Source of the DNA: Uloborus plumipes
Taxonomy: Eukaryota; Arthropoda; Arachnida; Araneae; Uloboridae
Assembly (NCBI GenBank): GCA_038373865.1
Contig: JAXGGA010005815.1
Coordinates: 1-64,000, forward strand
Direction of reading: 5' to 3'
DNA: 64,000 nt
Shown: in pieces, positions 53,829 through 64,000 of the stretch
How the letters are laid out: the number at the start of each line of letters is the position of its first letter
Position numbering within the stretch: position 1 is the first letter of the stretch
Position numbers and translations under genes: made by a program
Notes under the pieces: model-generated
Databases searched by the model: none
Told to the model about the DNA's origin: nothing
What the model saw: the letters and a program-made list of their open reading frames with translations, nothing else

Positions 53829-56800
53829 CTGTAACAGGAAATGAATAAAATTAAGTTGAAAGTAAAAAATTGAATTCATTGCAGATTAAAAAAAAAAAGA
53901 AATACAGAGGGGGGGGGGGAGCAGTCAACAACATAATTAAATAGGTTACTGGAAAATGCTCTTTTTTCCCTTTACAGCTTTAAGATTTGCTTACATATCT
54001 GATAATAGTTGTACAAAATAATTATCCAATGCAAAAATTTGGCGGCAATTACATAAAAAAAAATTACTAAAATGATTGTACACCAGTTAAAACAGCTGCT
54101 TGTGAGTAGAACAAGTAGTAATAAATTCATTACTTGCTTACAGATCGTACTGTTTATGATTTTTTTTTTTTTTTTTTTTGTCAATTGAAAAAATACACAT
54201 ACAAACAAGGAGAAAGGTTTACATTTTCAGTTTCTTTTTAAAAGTTTGATGTTAAGCCATTTTTATTGCCCTTATCTTTGTTAATTTTTTTTGAACCAAT
54301 AATTAGAAATCATACATAAAATTCAAACAAACTACAATAGTGAAAGTTTTGTGTTTTTTTTTTCTTTTTGTTTCAACACTAGCATAGGTGTTGAATTTCA
54401 AAAAAGGCAGAGTAGGATGTGCCACGCCCAGAGCATTAAATTCAACTTTTTTATTCAATATTTTTGAGAAAACTAAAGGGCTCAATCCCAGTTCAACAAA
54501 TCAATACAAATAAATAGGTATAAAGACATTTCTTTTTAACTGAACACCAACAAAGAAATGTAAAAATTTTTCAAACACAAAACCTTTTAAAACCCCACAA
54601 AATTTTTTATAGCTATTAAAAATATCTGCCATGAATGGTATGGTATATTTTGAAAGGGTCGTATTTAAATCAATGACTTATGCTAGAAAAGACCCAATAA
54701 TTGCTACTTAAACTTTGCAGGATTTAATTTTACAGTCATTGCAATTCATGGCTAACGCTTCCTTGGGAGTTTAATTTATTAACTTACAACTAAAATATAG
54801 TCAAATAAGAAATAAAATTATAAACAACACCAGAGGGCTATCACTCTTTACTAAGTACCACTCAACAACTTCTGAGAAAGCAAGGAGTTTAGCTCAGTTT
54901 GCTGAGGTTAGTTACCAGATGCAACACCATTGTTGACATATGTAACTTCAATAACCTTTGAAATATAAAAAATAGAATATCCTGCAGCAAAAGTGACTGT
55001 ATACCTCGCCTTTCAGTATGTGTATAAGTTTTGATAGTCCTGATCATATTGTGATTATGGCCAGTGCAATTTAGCAATTTTAAAACAATCAATACATGAA
55101 ACAAATTTTACCATTTTCTGTTTGGAACAAATCTCAAGTTGGAGAAAATACATCTAGTAGAATTTTTTCTCCCTTGCAAATTAGGTGGCAGTTACGATTC
55201 TTCGTGACTAAGTAAGGAAATCGCCAAACAAGGTTGCTAATAGCTACGAGACATTTTTGTTTGCTATCAATTTTTAATTTCTTTCTCCCAAATTTCCGAA
55301 GCATTGTATCACGCAGGAGCCATAAGCAAAATAAGTGAATTTGGATCTCATGTGGGAATTGTAAGATACAAGAATGGAAAAAGTCAATAAAGGAAAGAAA
55401 ATATATTTTTTTTCTTTTTTAAATAAAATATAAAATTTGGCTTTTCTTATTTAAAGCTAGCTTTTTAGGAACACAAAAGAAAAGTGAGCACTTATGATTA
55501 CAAAAAAAATTATAGTAATGCATGATCTCTATGTACTTACAGAACTAGTAAATTTACGGTATTGATTTTCAACTGATGTTTTCTCAGGAAGGACAACTTC
55601 TAAATTCAAAAAGTTCAAATTAAACAAAATAATAACCATTTAAAAACAGTTCAAAAATGTGTTTTGAATACAAATGACATACATATAAGCAAAAAATGGG
55701 ACACCCAAGTCCAAAATCATTTTACAACACAATAATTAAGAACATTTAACATATATACTAAAGCATAAGCTATTACAATTAAGAGCATAAAAAGAGGTTT
55801 AAAGTTAGAGGGTTATGTTATATGTGGTGTTGGAATTGTACTGTATTAACTCTTTTGCTGATTTACTCTTCTTCTTGGCCACAAAACTTTTATCGAGTAG
55901 TTCAAGATTTATAAAACTGTTTGATATTGTTGCAAGTCAAATCACTAACCAACAAATGAACAAGCGAAAATGAAATTTCACTCAAAATTTTCTCAATCAG
56001 TTGACAGACAATAAAACCTCCCCTAAGCTGCTGGTTTTTTCTGAGAAGTTGAATTGATGAATCTGGTTGGTGGCTGTTTAGAGGGGTTAGGAGGCCCTTG
56101 CTTGGGGGAGTTTTAACATAAAGTCTATGGGGCAAAAAATTTGTGCCATAAAAGGCTGTTAAGAGGGGGTGGCCGCATAGTGGAGGTGACCTCCCCCCGC
56201 CTACACTACGTTCGACAAAAAAATAATATGTTGCAGATAAGATTGACATGTTATTAGGGTTCAAAACAAAATGGTCGAAAGAAATGAACCGAAGTGCATT
56301 CAACAAAAATAAAAAAGAGAAACAAAGGTACAAGAAATTCACTCATTTGAAAAAAGAGTAATTTGGTGCTACAAAGAATCAAATTATCAAAGCCTTTTAG
56401 ATACTTGGTTATTCAACATAAACTGTCCAAAATTGTTTGACGTTCATTCTTTTTAATGTTTTTTTAATGAAATTACTGTTAAAATAAAATTGTAAATGGG
56501 TCCTTTCAACTGTTAGTGAGACTAATATATGAATTAAATATAAGAAAATCCAGACCTTAAAGCATGTTAAAAAAATTTAAAACAATGAAAAAAAAAAAAC
56601 TTCTCACCTCCAAGATCTTCGTCTAACTGTTGGTTTTCACAGTTAATTAAATTAACATCTTCCTCTGGATCTAGATCAATCACTTCAGATTTATCGATTT
56701 TATTTGCCTTTTTCTTTGGGAAATAATTTGCTAAAGCATTTATTTGACTTTCAGATGTTTCAGAGTTTTTACTGAAAAAATAACAGATGAATGAGACAAA

Positions 56801-59800
56801 TCATAGCCCTTCCTGTAGCTACAAAAACTGACACATTAAAAATCTAAGAATAAATAGATATAATACCTGAGCTTATCAAAATGTTCTGGCTTTAACCATT
56901 CTTCCAAATCATTGGGTAAGGTCAATGGAGAAGGCTATGAATAAAAAATAAAAGTAATATTAATTTTTAAAAAAAGTTGGGTAAACAAGATGTTTGAACA
57001 TCAACAGGGTTCGTACACACTTCTTTAAAAAAAATTCAAGGGCTTTTAAGGACTTTCAAGGACTAAAAAATCCAAAAAATAAGGACTTCAAAATAATTAA
57101 TAAATTGGCCAATACATTTTCAACATTTCCAAATTCAATTAGAGGATGATGCACAGTACAGAACATAAAAGATAGATTAAAAATAAAAAAAAAATAAAAA
57201 AAAAATCCTAAAAGTTTCCCGCAATAACAAAACAGAAAGAAAAATCTGAAACTGAAAATCACATTACATATCTTTTAATTCCAAACGTTTCTCTGATAAT
57301 TTTACATCCAAAGAACTTATTTCAATTTCTTTTTCACTTAGTGTTTTTCTTAGTTCATGTGATTGCATAAACAAGTTAATGCCCTTAGTTTTTTCAGCCT
57401 CATCAGCCAACTGATTAGCTTTTACATTTGGCTCCATTATGTCCTTTTGAAGAAACATTTTCTTTTTAAAAAAAATTACTTCCTCCTCTAATGCTTTTCG
57501 TTTTACTTGTTTTGTTTCATTCTTTGCCTTAAATTTTTCATTTTCCAAGTCCTTTAAATTTGACCAATTGTGTCCCTGATTTGGCACCTGCATCGATGGA
57601 TATGGATTCCTAGAACAGGAGCGGAGCTGCACCCCCCCCCCCCGCCTCTTCTTAATTCTGAATACAGTTCTCGGAACGAAGTGCGGCCAAAGCGGAAATA
57701 TCACACTTGCAACCCTGCAGTGTAGAAATCGCTCTAATCGAAAACCGGCAATCTGATTTTTTGAAATGAGGGTAGAGTAAAAATAAGGACTTTCAAGGAC
57801 TTGGGACAGTAAAATAAGGACTTTTAAGCACTTTTAAGACAAAAGAAAAAAATAAGGACTTATAAGGACTTTCAAGGACCCGTACGAACCCTGATCAAGA
57901 CTTGTAAAAAGTACTTATATAACTTCAATGCTCAAATAGAAGAGTGAGTGAGTGAGTGCACCTACCGACTGCCGTAGAATGACTGCCAGGGTCTTTTCGT
58001 AAGCCGGCAGTCAGAGTCTGTGTCCAAATTTATTCAAGACACCAAAATATTACATATAAAATTAGTACAAGACAAATAACAGAGTACAATACAAAAACAG
58101 CAAGACAAAGGACTTACAAAACACAGAGATATGAAAAGATGACAATACGAAACAAACCAAATAAAAAAAATAAATAAATAAAAAAATAAAGACAAATTCA
58201 CTAAGTGAATGAGAAGGTGTGCGCAAAAATATTATGGGCAAAGATCATATGTGCTGGACGGAAGATTGTATAAAAGGCGTAGGTGAGAGAAATTTAATCA
58301 AAAGATGTCATGCATAACAAAAGAAAGAGTGATTAAGGGTGAATTTTAGTTTAGGTTGAGGAAGAGCAGGGTCCTGTTGGCTCCAAGAAAGTTTAATAGA
58401 TTTAACATTCTTCAAACAGAAGAAAGAAAAAGTTACAAAATCAACATAAACTTGTCTTAGTACTTATCTAGTTTCATAGCTTGCTAAGAAAGTAAAAATG
58501 AGGTTTTGTCCATTTCACCTCAGAACTGAATTTTCCAGTCAACCCAGACATATCAAAGGCACATAACCTTGAATACAATCTTTCTCTAATGAATATATTT
58601 AAAACTCGTAATTGTAACATGCATTAGAATAAAGGGTCTACCAATCAGTCAAAACACTTGTTTTGAAATTAACTACTCAGCAAAATGTGATTTATTATTG
58701 TTATTATTTTGCAGCTTTAATTTCAGTATTATATGGAAATACGTTCAAAGTTTAAAAATCATTATGAGCATCATTAAGTGGTGGGGCAATGCTAATAAAG
58801 TGTTAGAAACAAGAATTTAAATCTAATCATCACATTGATGAATAGTATGAGTTTTTAGGTGTCGAAATGAACAACAGTGGTGCCATTTTAAATTAATCAA
58901 ATATATTTATGTATACAAATAAAAAGAAATGTTAAGAAAGAGAAACTCTTAACATTGCCAATAGCACATTTTTTTTTAAATGTAAATAATGCAGAAGAAA
59001 ATGGTTTTAAGACAAAATTGATAGTATTTCAGAATTACTTTTACCCCTTGATTTATTATTTGGATCAATCACAGGTCTTGATCACAATGAAATGGGAGGA
59101 AAAACCTTTAATGCAATCCAAAAAATGTAGGCGTCAAACTTGGAACCTAGAGTTTGTAATTTTAGGCATCAAATCAACATTTTTGGCTGCAAAATGAGAC
59201 TGACCGTTTATTTCTAATGCTGCTTACAAACCTTAGTTAAGGATGTAGGTTTAATAGCACTGGCCCTGAGTTCGTACTCAATTTACAAATAGAAATGGAG
59301 GAATTTTGAAGGAGAAAAAAATGAGATTTTGAAGGAACACTTTTGTCATGTCAAAATTGAAGTTTCTTCTTTGTTTTTTAACATGATGACTTAATTTACA
59401 ACATTTACTGAAGTATTTTTCAGCATTAATAATAATGCTTTGACTTTTACTACTATGTGTGTGTTTTTTTTTTCTTCTTTATACTGAAAACATTGGTATA
59501 AAAAAGACTAAGGGACCCAAGGAGTTACCTTTTAGTTAAAAGGCAAAAAATTAGTCTTTCAAAATCAGTCCCTTTTTTCTTTAATATTTAGGTCACATTT
59601 AAAAATTTTCCAATTACCTCTGCTATCCTCCTCTTTTTTTCATTAAAAATAGTTTTGTAATTTTGTCAAAAAAAAAAAGCCACTCCCACCCCACTAGTTT
59701 TACATCACTAAAAACAGCCTAATTTTTTTCAGGCTTTGGCTTTTTTCAAAATATTCCAGGGAAAAAATCCTAAACCTCCTATCTTCTTTAACTCTCCATA

Positions 59801-62800
59801 TTTAAAAATAAAACCTGCAATTACCTTTTTATGTTTCTGTTTACCAACAATTCATAACAGTTTTGAAAATTTTTTTAGTAAGTCCCTGAAATATCCTTAG
59901 ATTATCAAAAAACCGTTTTTAATATTAATTACAGAGTTGGAAAATTATGGACCCGCGTTCCGATATAACTTTCCCTGATTTGTTCCCAAATTCATTGATA
60001 ATCCCCTGTTTTTTCCAGAATTTTCAAAATCCCCCATAATTTCAAGTATTTCAGGTGTGTATCCACCCCGTTAAAAGATGCTTTTTGGAGATCCCTTGAA
60101 AGTTATTGAATAAAGAATCGGCTGTAATTGCTCAATGAAAGAAAAACATTGCTCTAATGTTAACTTTAAAAGATTTTTTTCGCAAAAGCACCTTATAACC
60201 AGAAACAGAAACTAAGGATGAACCATATAAGCGGTAACAAAATATAAATTAAAGTTAACCCTGAATTTAAAAAACTGATTTTATATGCCTGTTGACCTAA
60301 TAAATGCATGCCACCTTATTAGTAGGTTCGACTGTAAAATCAACACATATCCAAAACAAGAACATTCATTAAGGCAAGTTTATAAATAAATGCTCACCCA
60401 TTCCCAACTTCCTTTCTTTAGTTTCGTAAGCCATGAGAAAAGTTTTTTGTAAAGATCATATATCTGTACCAAAATAGCTTTGAACATGATGCTGAAAATA
60501 TAAATAACATAATAAATAAATAGTAATAATAATATTTTAATTTTTATTCTATGAAAATTAAAAACAGCTTTTTAGATTTGATCAATACTAAAAACAAATA
60601 AAAAAGTACGGCTAGTAATAGTAGCCTCAAAAGTTTCATGAAATTAAAAATTTCTGAATATTCACAAAACATAACTTACTTTCGTGAATTTATTCAATAC
60701 TAAAAAACTCAAACATTTCACCTTATTTTCATTATTTTTTACATTTATTTTTTTTTTTCTATTTTAAGGTTATGCAGTTCACTGAAATTAGATTATTATT
60801 ATGTTCAGTTGGTTATCTCACTATGCTTAATAAATGTTTTAATTTAAATATATATGCATGTTTCACAGTACATAAGTGTCTGAATTCACATAATATTGCT
60901 TTTTCTAAAAGTTTACTGAGTCATGAAAAACATGACACAAAATTTGATATTAGAACAGAAATAAATTTTGAAAACAAGTTAAAAAACTAATAATGGTAAT
61001 GAAATAAAATGTCATACATTTTAAAATTTAATACAGTTGAAGACCATTATGACACATACCTGGGGAGCAAAGTTTTTACATTATATATAGATTTATAGAT
61101 CATTTATAGCATTATATAGATCATTTCACATATTTTGAAACTAATATTTAAAATATAATTATATATTTGCACTTCAGAATGTACAATTCACAAATAAATA
61201 TATTTCACAATCAAAAAGGAAAAAGAATTATCATGCACGTCTGCTAGTTGCATGGTTTACATAACAGCAGTATTTTCAAGAGCAATTTGGTACTTTTTTC
61301 ACTATGAATGCTAATTTTTATTGGAAAGCTTTGAAATAAAATGGAAAATATAAAAAACTTGAAATTTAATTTGCCTAAAAATTTTCATGTTTGCAATGTG
61401 GAACAGTGCTTTTTAACTACAAAATGTATTTTTTGCTTCTAAAAAGTTGTGCAATTTATAGAGAATTAAACTATACTGCAAACGTTTTCAAATTTTAGAA
61501 AAAAAAAATTTACACTTAAAAATTGCATTAGAAAAAAATGTTACATTCCTTATTACAAAACAGATTATATGACAGACCATTTTCAATGCATAAAGGTAAA
61601 AAAAAACATCTAAATTTATAGGAAACTGCAAATATATTAAATGTTCTTATTATATAGATTAATTATGTAGTACTTTGTCTTAATTACATAATTTTTCAAA
61701 CAACTAGAGTTGAAACTACATGCAGAATCCATAAATCATAATACATAAGCTTTTATTCCTAATTCAGGATTACATTAATTAAACTATGCCGTTTCTAAAC
61801 AAAGGTGAAAAAAGGGAAAACATGAAAATTGGAGCTTTCAATAGCAATATATTTTGGTAAAATTAAGATAGTTAAACAATTGCTTTTATCTAAAAGATAT
61901 GGGGTACTATGTTACTACTTACTGCAATCTAGCTGTCACAGATGTTGCCATAAGTAAGTCAAGCAAGAGATGTCCAACATTTAACTTCTGCAGAAGATAA
62001 CTGCATAAAAGAAAAGAAATGTAAAAAATGTATATTTAGTGTTAGTCCAAAGCAATAAATGTACAAGTAATGAGAAAGTTAAACAATATATGAAGTTTGC
62101 AATAAAATCAACACATTTTATACAGGATTCCTATTTAGTATTTTGCAAAAATAGATACAAATCAAATTCTAGAACTGAAAAAAAAAGGCTTGATTTTTAT
62201 AAATTGAAAATTATACCTGATTTTTTTTTTTTTTTTAATTTACACATGGATGATGAGTCTAACATATAAGTCGAAAAATTCTATTAAAAAAAGTTTTACT
62301 TTCTCATGAACGTTTTTCAATTCTTTTAGGGTGATTTTTTTTTCTTTTTACAGTATTATGCAAAAAAGTCAAGACTCATGGCTTAGTATTGGTGCTTTGC
62401 ACTTCCATGCTGCAGACCAAAGTTTGATTCCAGGCTTCACCAAGGCGAACTCCGCCTTTCTTCCTTTCAGTGGCTCGATAAAATGAGTACCAAGCATCCT
62501 TGAGAGCAAAACACTTATGTCCACATTCAGCTAACAATTGTAACAAATTATGAAGCTTGACTCTTGCCTTCAGTCAACATTATTTTTTCAATATAACATC
62601 ATTATTATTATTTTCTGTACAATTATTATGTAAAAAATAATTTAATAGTTTTAACTTTGAATTCTTAAATCTCACTTTAAAAGCTTTTCGTGGGTTGAAC
62701 TAACACTTCTACATTTCTTGATTAGAAATAAAAATCACACAAATAAATAGTAACATACCAAAATGTTTCCCTAGAATACTCTAAAGCTTCACAAATAAGT

Positions 62801-62887
62801 TTAGATGTTGCTTGAGTGCGAACAAGAATATATTCCAGCTGCTGTCGGGAAGGCAATTGTACAGTAGCTTTCGGATCTTGCAGAGCA
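53289..62887 (-). CDS. NEPRO: NEPRO-like nucleolar protein, seven 3' exons (partial gene)
   Basis: Seven exons join in frame through GT-AG introns: 62759-62887, 61923-62000, 60398-60491, 56867-56934, 56608-56771, 55541-55599 and 53289-53828, giving about 377 residues. The first carries LPSRQQLEYILVRTQATSKL, then GHLLLDLLMATSVTARLHIM, then SPLTLPNDLEEWLKPEHFDK. The order 'PSRQ-LEYxLVR', a hydrophobic helical pair and 'LPxDLEEWL' is what I recognise from NEPRO (nucleolus and neural progenitor protein), a nucleolar protein linked to RNase P/MRP. The next exons are acidic and Lys-rich linker (FPKKKANKIDKSE, VIDLDPEEDVN). The last exon is helical and very basic (FKPVKKIKELRKIYEE). The N-terminal exon(s), about 100 residues, lie beyond the right edge. 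The assignment is from memory of the family, not a search. Confidence 0.8.
53880..55540. other. Intron of the NEPRO-like gene
   Basis: Apart from the last exon's acceptor region this is AT-rich intron with A/T runs. The short frames at 53972, 54303 and 54889 are low-complexity. Confidence 0.5.
55541..55599 (-). CDS. NEPRO: NEPRO-like gene, exon 6 of those visible
   Basis: 59 nt with acceptor GAATTTAG and donor GTAAGT. It reads VVLPEKTSVENQYRKFTSS after a split Glu codon and ends in phase 0, which joins the last exon in frame. Confidence 0.75.
56608..56771 (-). CDS. NEPRO: NEPRO-like gene, exon 5 of those visible
   Basis: 164 nt, acceptor TTTTTTCAG, donor GTGAGA. It encodes KNSETSESQINALANYFPKK and then acidic KSEVIDLDPEEDVNLINCEN; a probably disordered linker between the N-terminal domain and the basic C-terminus. 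Confidence 0.75.
56867..56934 (-). CDS. NEPRO: NEPRO-like gene, exon 4 of those visible
   Basis: 68 nt, acceptor TTATTCATAG, donor CAG|GTATTA. It encodes PSPLTLPNDLEEWLKPEHFD, the most family-specific stretch. Confidence 0.8.
57005..57893 (-). mobile_element. hAT-like element remnant inside a NEPRO intron
   Basis: Inverted ends CAGGGTTCGTAC (left) and GTACGAACCCTG (right), each followed inward by repeated AAGGACTTTCAAGGAC-type words that read AGTCCTTGAAAGTCCTT on the other strand. ATCAA flanks both sides (57000-57004, 57894-57898); hAT normally gives 8 bp, so the TSD may have decayed. It starts only 70 bp upstream of NEPRO exon 4. Confidence 0.7.
57264..57704 (-). CDS. Coiled-coil frame of the hAT-like remnant
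   Basis: 146 residues inside the 57005-57893 element. About residues 48-146 are strongly helical and coiled-coil-like (NLKDLENEKFKAKNETKQVK ... HELRKTLSEKEIEISSLDVK ... SEKRLELKDM). The first 45 residues are low-complexity and partly from a C-run, so the annotated Met is doubtful. I have an impression that such Lys/Glu coiled coils occur in proteins carried by hAT-type elements with these 'AAGGACTT' ends, but no catalytic Asp/Glu motif is here. Most likely it is the surviving end of a transposase or accessory protein. It is antisense or sense to nothing in the host gene: it lies wholly in intron 3 on the same strand. Confidence 0.45.
   Translation of the reverse strand: MIFPLWPHFVPRTVFRIKKRRGGGVQLRSCSRNPYPSMQVPNQGHNWSNLKDLENEKFKAKNETKQVKRKALEEEVIFFKKKMFLQKDIMEPNVKANQLADEAEKTKGINLFMQSHELRKTLSEKEIEISSLDVKLSEKRLELKDM
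57920..58400 (-). mobile_element. Retroposon 3' end, possibly a LINE
   Basis: Read on the minus strand it has TTGAATAAATTTGGACACAG, then CCGGCTTACGAAAAGACC, then 'TCTACGGCAGTCGG' and ends in a (CACT)n tail (57942-57956 on plus as GTGAGTGAGTGAGTG). A short tandem tail after AATAAA is typical of CR1-like LINE 3' ends. No coding part is seen, so the copy is strongly 5'-truncated. The left boundary in transcript sense (right in coordinates) is a guess. Confidence 0.4.
58401..60397. other. Intron of the NEPRO-like gene
   Basis: AT-rich intron. The 80-residue frame near 58955 has no domain. No RNA gene or structured element was found. Confidence 0.45.
60398..60491 (-). CDS. NEPRO: NEPRO-like gene, exon 3 of those visible
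   Basis: 94 nt, acceptor TATTTTCAG, donor GTGAGC. It encodes IMFKAILVQIYDLYKKLFSW then LTKLKKGSWEW; an amphipathic helical segment. The 3.5-kb intron after it holds a hAT remnant and a retroposon end. Confidence 0.8.
60492..61922. other. Intron of the NEPRO-like gene
   Basis: AT-rich intron sequence without recognisable features. Confidence 0.45.
61923..62000 (-). CDS. NEPRO: NEPRO-like gene, exon 2 of those visible
   Basis: 78 nt, acceptor TTTTATGCAG, donor GTAAGT. It encodes YLLQKLNVGHLLLDLLMATS then VTARL, a hydrophobic helix of the N-terminal domain. Confidence 0.8.
62375..62540 (+). mobile_element. tRNA-derived SINE in a NEPRO intron
   Basis: A box A-like TGGCTTAGTATTGGTGC (near 62379) and a box B-like GTTTGATTCCAGGC (62422) are about 43 bp apart, the pol III spacing. 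The head resembles the tRNA part and the body runs to about 62540. Tail and TSD were not resolved. Confidence 0.5.
62759..62887 (-). CDS. NEPRO: NEPRO-like gene, first exon inside the window
   Basis: 129 nt, acceptor TCTCTTTTCAG, donor GTATGT. It encodes ALQDPKATVQLPSRQQLEYI then LVRTQATSKLICEALEYSRE. It starts one base into a split codon, so an upstream exon ending in phase 2 is required; none could be identified in 62900-64000. Confidence 0.8.
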
Positions 62888-62959
62888 CTGAAAAGAGACA
62901 GTAAACAAAAAGGATATGTAAAATATTAATTATCCACATTACAATGCAAATAATTTTCA

Positions 62960-63215
62960 AAAATCTGCATACAGTGTTTTGTGGCTACAAGGAACCCCTT
63001 TTTCAATGCAATGATGTGTGAGTTTTGGGATGAAAAGCCCCCCCCCCCCCCCATCCCTTTTCTCAGATGACTTTTTATCCTAAACCTCACACTTGATTGC
63101 ATTGAATGGGTTCCTTGTAACCCCGAAACACGAATTTGCAGATTCTTGCAAATTTTGTGCGTTAAAACGTTGATAAATTAATATTTCCTTTTTCAGCACA
63201 AAGGTATTTATTAAA
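62960..63215 (+). mobile_element. Inverted pair of PLE terminal repeats
   Basis: The left half (near 62975-63020) is the reverse complement of the right half (63075-63145): TACAAGGAACCCCTTTTTCA against TGAATGGGTTCCTTGTA-type sequence, and ATGTGTGAG against CTCACACTTG. The right half matches the PLE ends at 12071 and 12952 (CCTTGTAACCCCGAAACACG, then 'TTTGCAG') and continues to CAGCACAAAGGTATTTATT, the same tail as at 6984-7010. So it is a small inverted PLE insertion lacking all coding sequence, of a more diverged subfamily. Confidence 0.7.
63099..63128 (+). ncRNA. Hammerhead-like motif in diverged PLE repeat
   Basis: GCATTGAAT, stem GGGTT (63108-63112) / AACCC (63119-63123), loop CCTTGT, then GAAA (63125-63128). 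Relative to GGCGTT/AACGCC both sides of the stem differ while pairing is kept. Box 1 is degraded (UUGAAU). Confidence 0.45.
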
Positions 63216-63975
63216 TTCTTTTAAAAGGATATAGTTCCAGATTATTAAATCAAACAAGAATGAGCCAGTTTTTTTTTAGCTAAAGTGGTTCTGCTATAAT
63301 TAGGATAATGTCCTTATTTTCAATTGTTGTTAAAGCAAATGTTTTGGAAATTCTGCTACACTTATAGATTGCATTCATTTACAAAACCAAATTGTTCAAC
63401 TTTAACTTATAGTTGTGGCAGACTTGACCAGGCATTGTTGTTATGCTCTGACTAGGACCTGTGCTGTGCATCCTACACAATGCTGCCAGGTTAGGTTTGC
63501 CTCAACTACAGCACCATAAAACGGGGTACATCGAAACAGCAGTGTGAATCGAAACAAATCATGCAAAGAACTTCTCCATACATATACAGACCGGAATTTT
63601 CGAGTATTTTTTTAGATAGGTATCCTTATCCTATGACACCATAAAGAATTCTTCAGTTTCATAACACAATTTAGAAAAATTCTCTCATGTATGCATAGTT
63701 GAAAAATAACAATTTGAGGTTTCAAATATACAGAAATCTGTACTAGCATACAAAGTTTAGCAGAGGTTGAAAACTAAATGGTTTTTTATTGTTCTGTGTG
63801 CAGCCTTACTCATGTCTTGAGGAATGACAAAAATCAGTTTTTCTTACTTCTCATGATGCGATAAATATTAGTACTGTTGGCCTCGCTCAAACGAATACTG
63901 TCGGTTCCAAGAAATATTATTCCTAGAAGCGGGGTACTTGTTTATCCGTTACCCGATTAAGCGGGGACGACAGTA

Positions 63976-64000
63976 CAGTGAAGCACCGTTTATACGTTTC
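63976..64000 (+). mobile_element. Possible DNA-transposon left end cut by the window edge
   Basis: TA followed by CAGTGAAGCACCGTTTATAC resembles a Tigger/pogo-type terminus. The element would extend out of the window, so the call is weak. Confidence 0.3.

Noticed and set aside
55902..56342. 146-residue minus-strand frame between NEPRO exons
   Set aside because: Low-complexity ends and no domain; it lies in an intron whose flanking exons already join in frame. A C/G-rich patch inside looks like hAT debris.
1..64000. Prokaryotic operons, rRNA genes or organelle genes
   Set aside because: No run of adjacent coding frames with ribosome binding sites, no rRNA-like GC-rich block and no mitochondrial gene order; genes are split by GT-AG introns.

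Overview
The window is eukaryotic, AT-rich nuclear DNA, most likely from an arthropod and possibly an arachnid. The lineage is inferred from the kinds of mobile elements and from intron-split animal genes; no single marker fixes it. Most of the long open frames belong to transposable elements. Host coding sequence is sparse. It comprises the first coding exon of a tetraspanin (minus strand, ATG at 15253), an apparently single-exon gene ending in a linker-histone-like (H15) domain (32419-33492, plus strand), and seven frame-consistent 3' exons of a NEPRO-type nucleolar protein (53289-62887, minus strand, 5' exons beyond the right edge). A broken THAP-domain sequence lies at 38682-39036.

The left part (about 0.5-13 kb) is a stack of nested transposons whose order can be read from target-site duplications (TSDs). 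A Tc1-type element (2711-6346, catalytic Glu codon now TAA) took a tRNA-derived SINE. That SINE took a TA-flanked DNA element (3859-5165). An 8-bp-TSD hairpin element (5455-6090) also entered the Tc1 copy. A pogo-like element (6349-12459) encoding a C-terminal PHD finger sits directly at the Tc1 end. Inside it lies a 5.2-kb Penelope-like retroelement (PLE) insertion made of two nearly identical 5'-truncated copies in head-to-head orientation, with one 12-bp TSD. Both copies encode reverse transcriptase plus GIY-YIG endonuclease. PLE ends here and elsewhere carry a hairpin followed by GAAA that resembles the hammerhead ribozyme motif known from PLEs, and its stem changes with pairing preserved.

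The middle (13-53 kb) holds large fold-back elements (one inserted cleanly into a 146-bp tandem array), several hAT-like elements with 7-8-bp TSDs, a 179-bp Harbinger-like MITE with TTA TSD, two satellite-like arrays, an unusual short element built of repeated ACAG/CTGT motifs (two copies), SINEs, and an intact Tc1/mariner-type element (44949-46166) with perfect TIRs and a 348-residue transposase of D,D36E spacing.

The right part (53-64 kb) is the NEPRO-like gene. Its introns carry a hAT remnant with a coiled-coil frame, a retroposon 3' end and a tRNA-derived SINE; an inverted pair of PLE terminal repeats lies upstream of the first visible exon. Remaining stretches are AT-rich with homopolymer runs and show no supportable gene.
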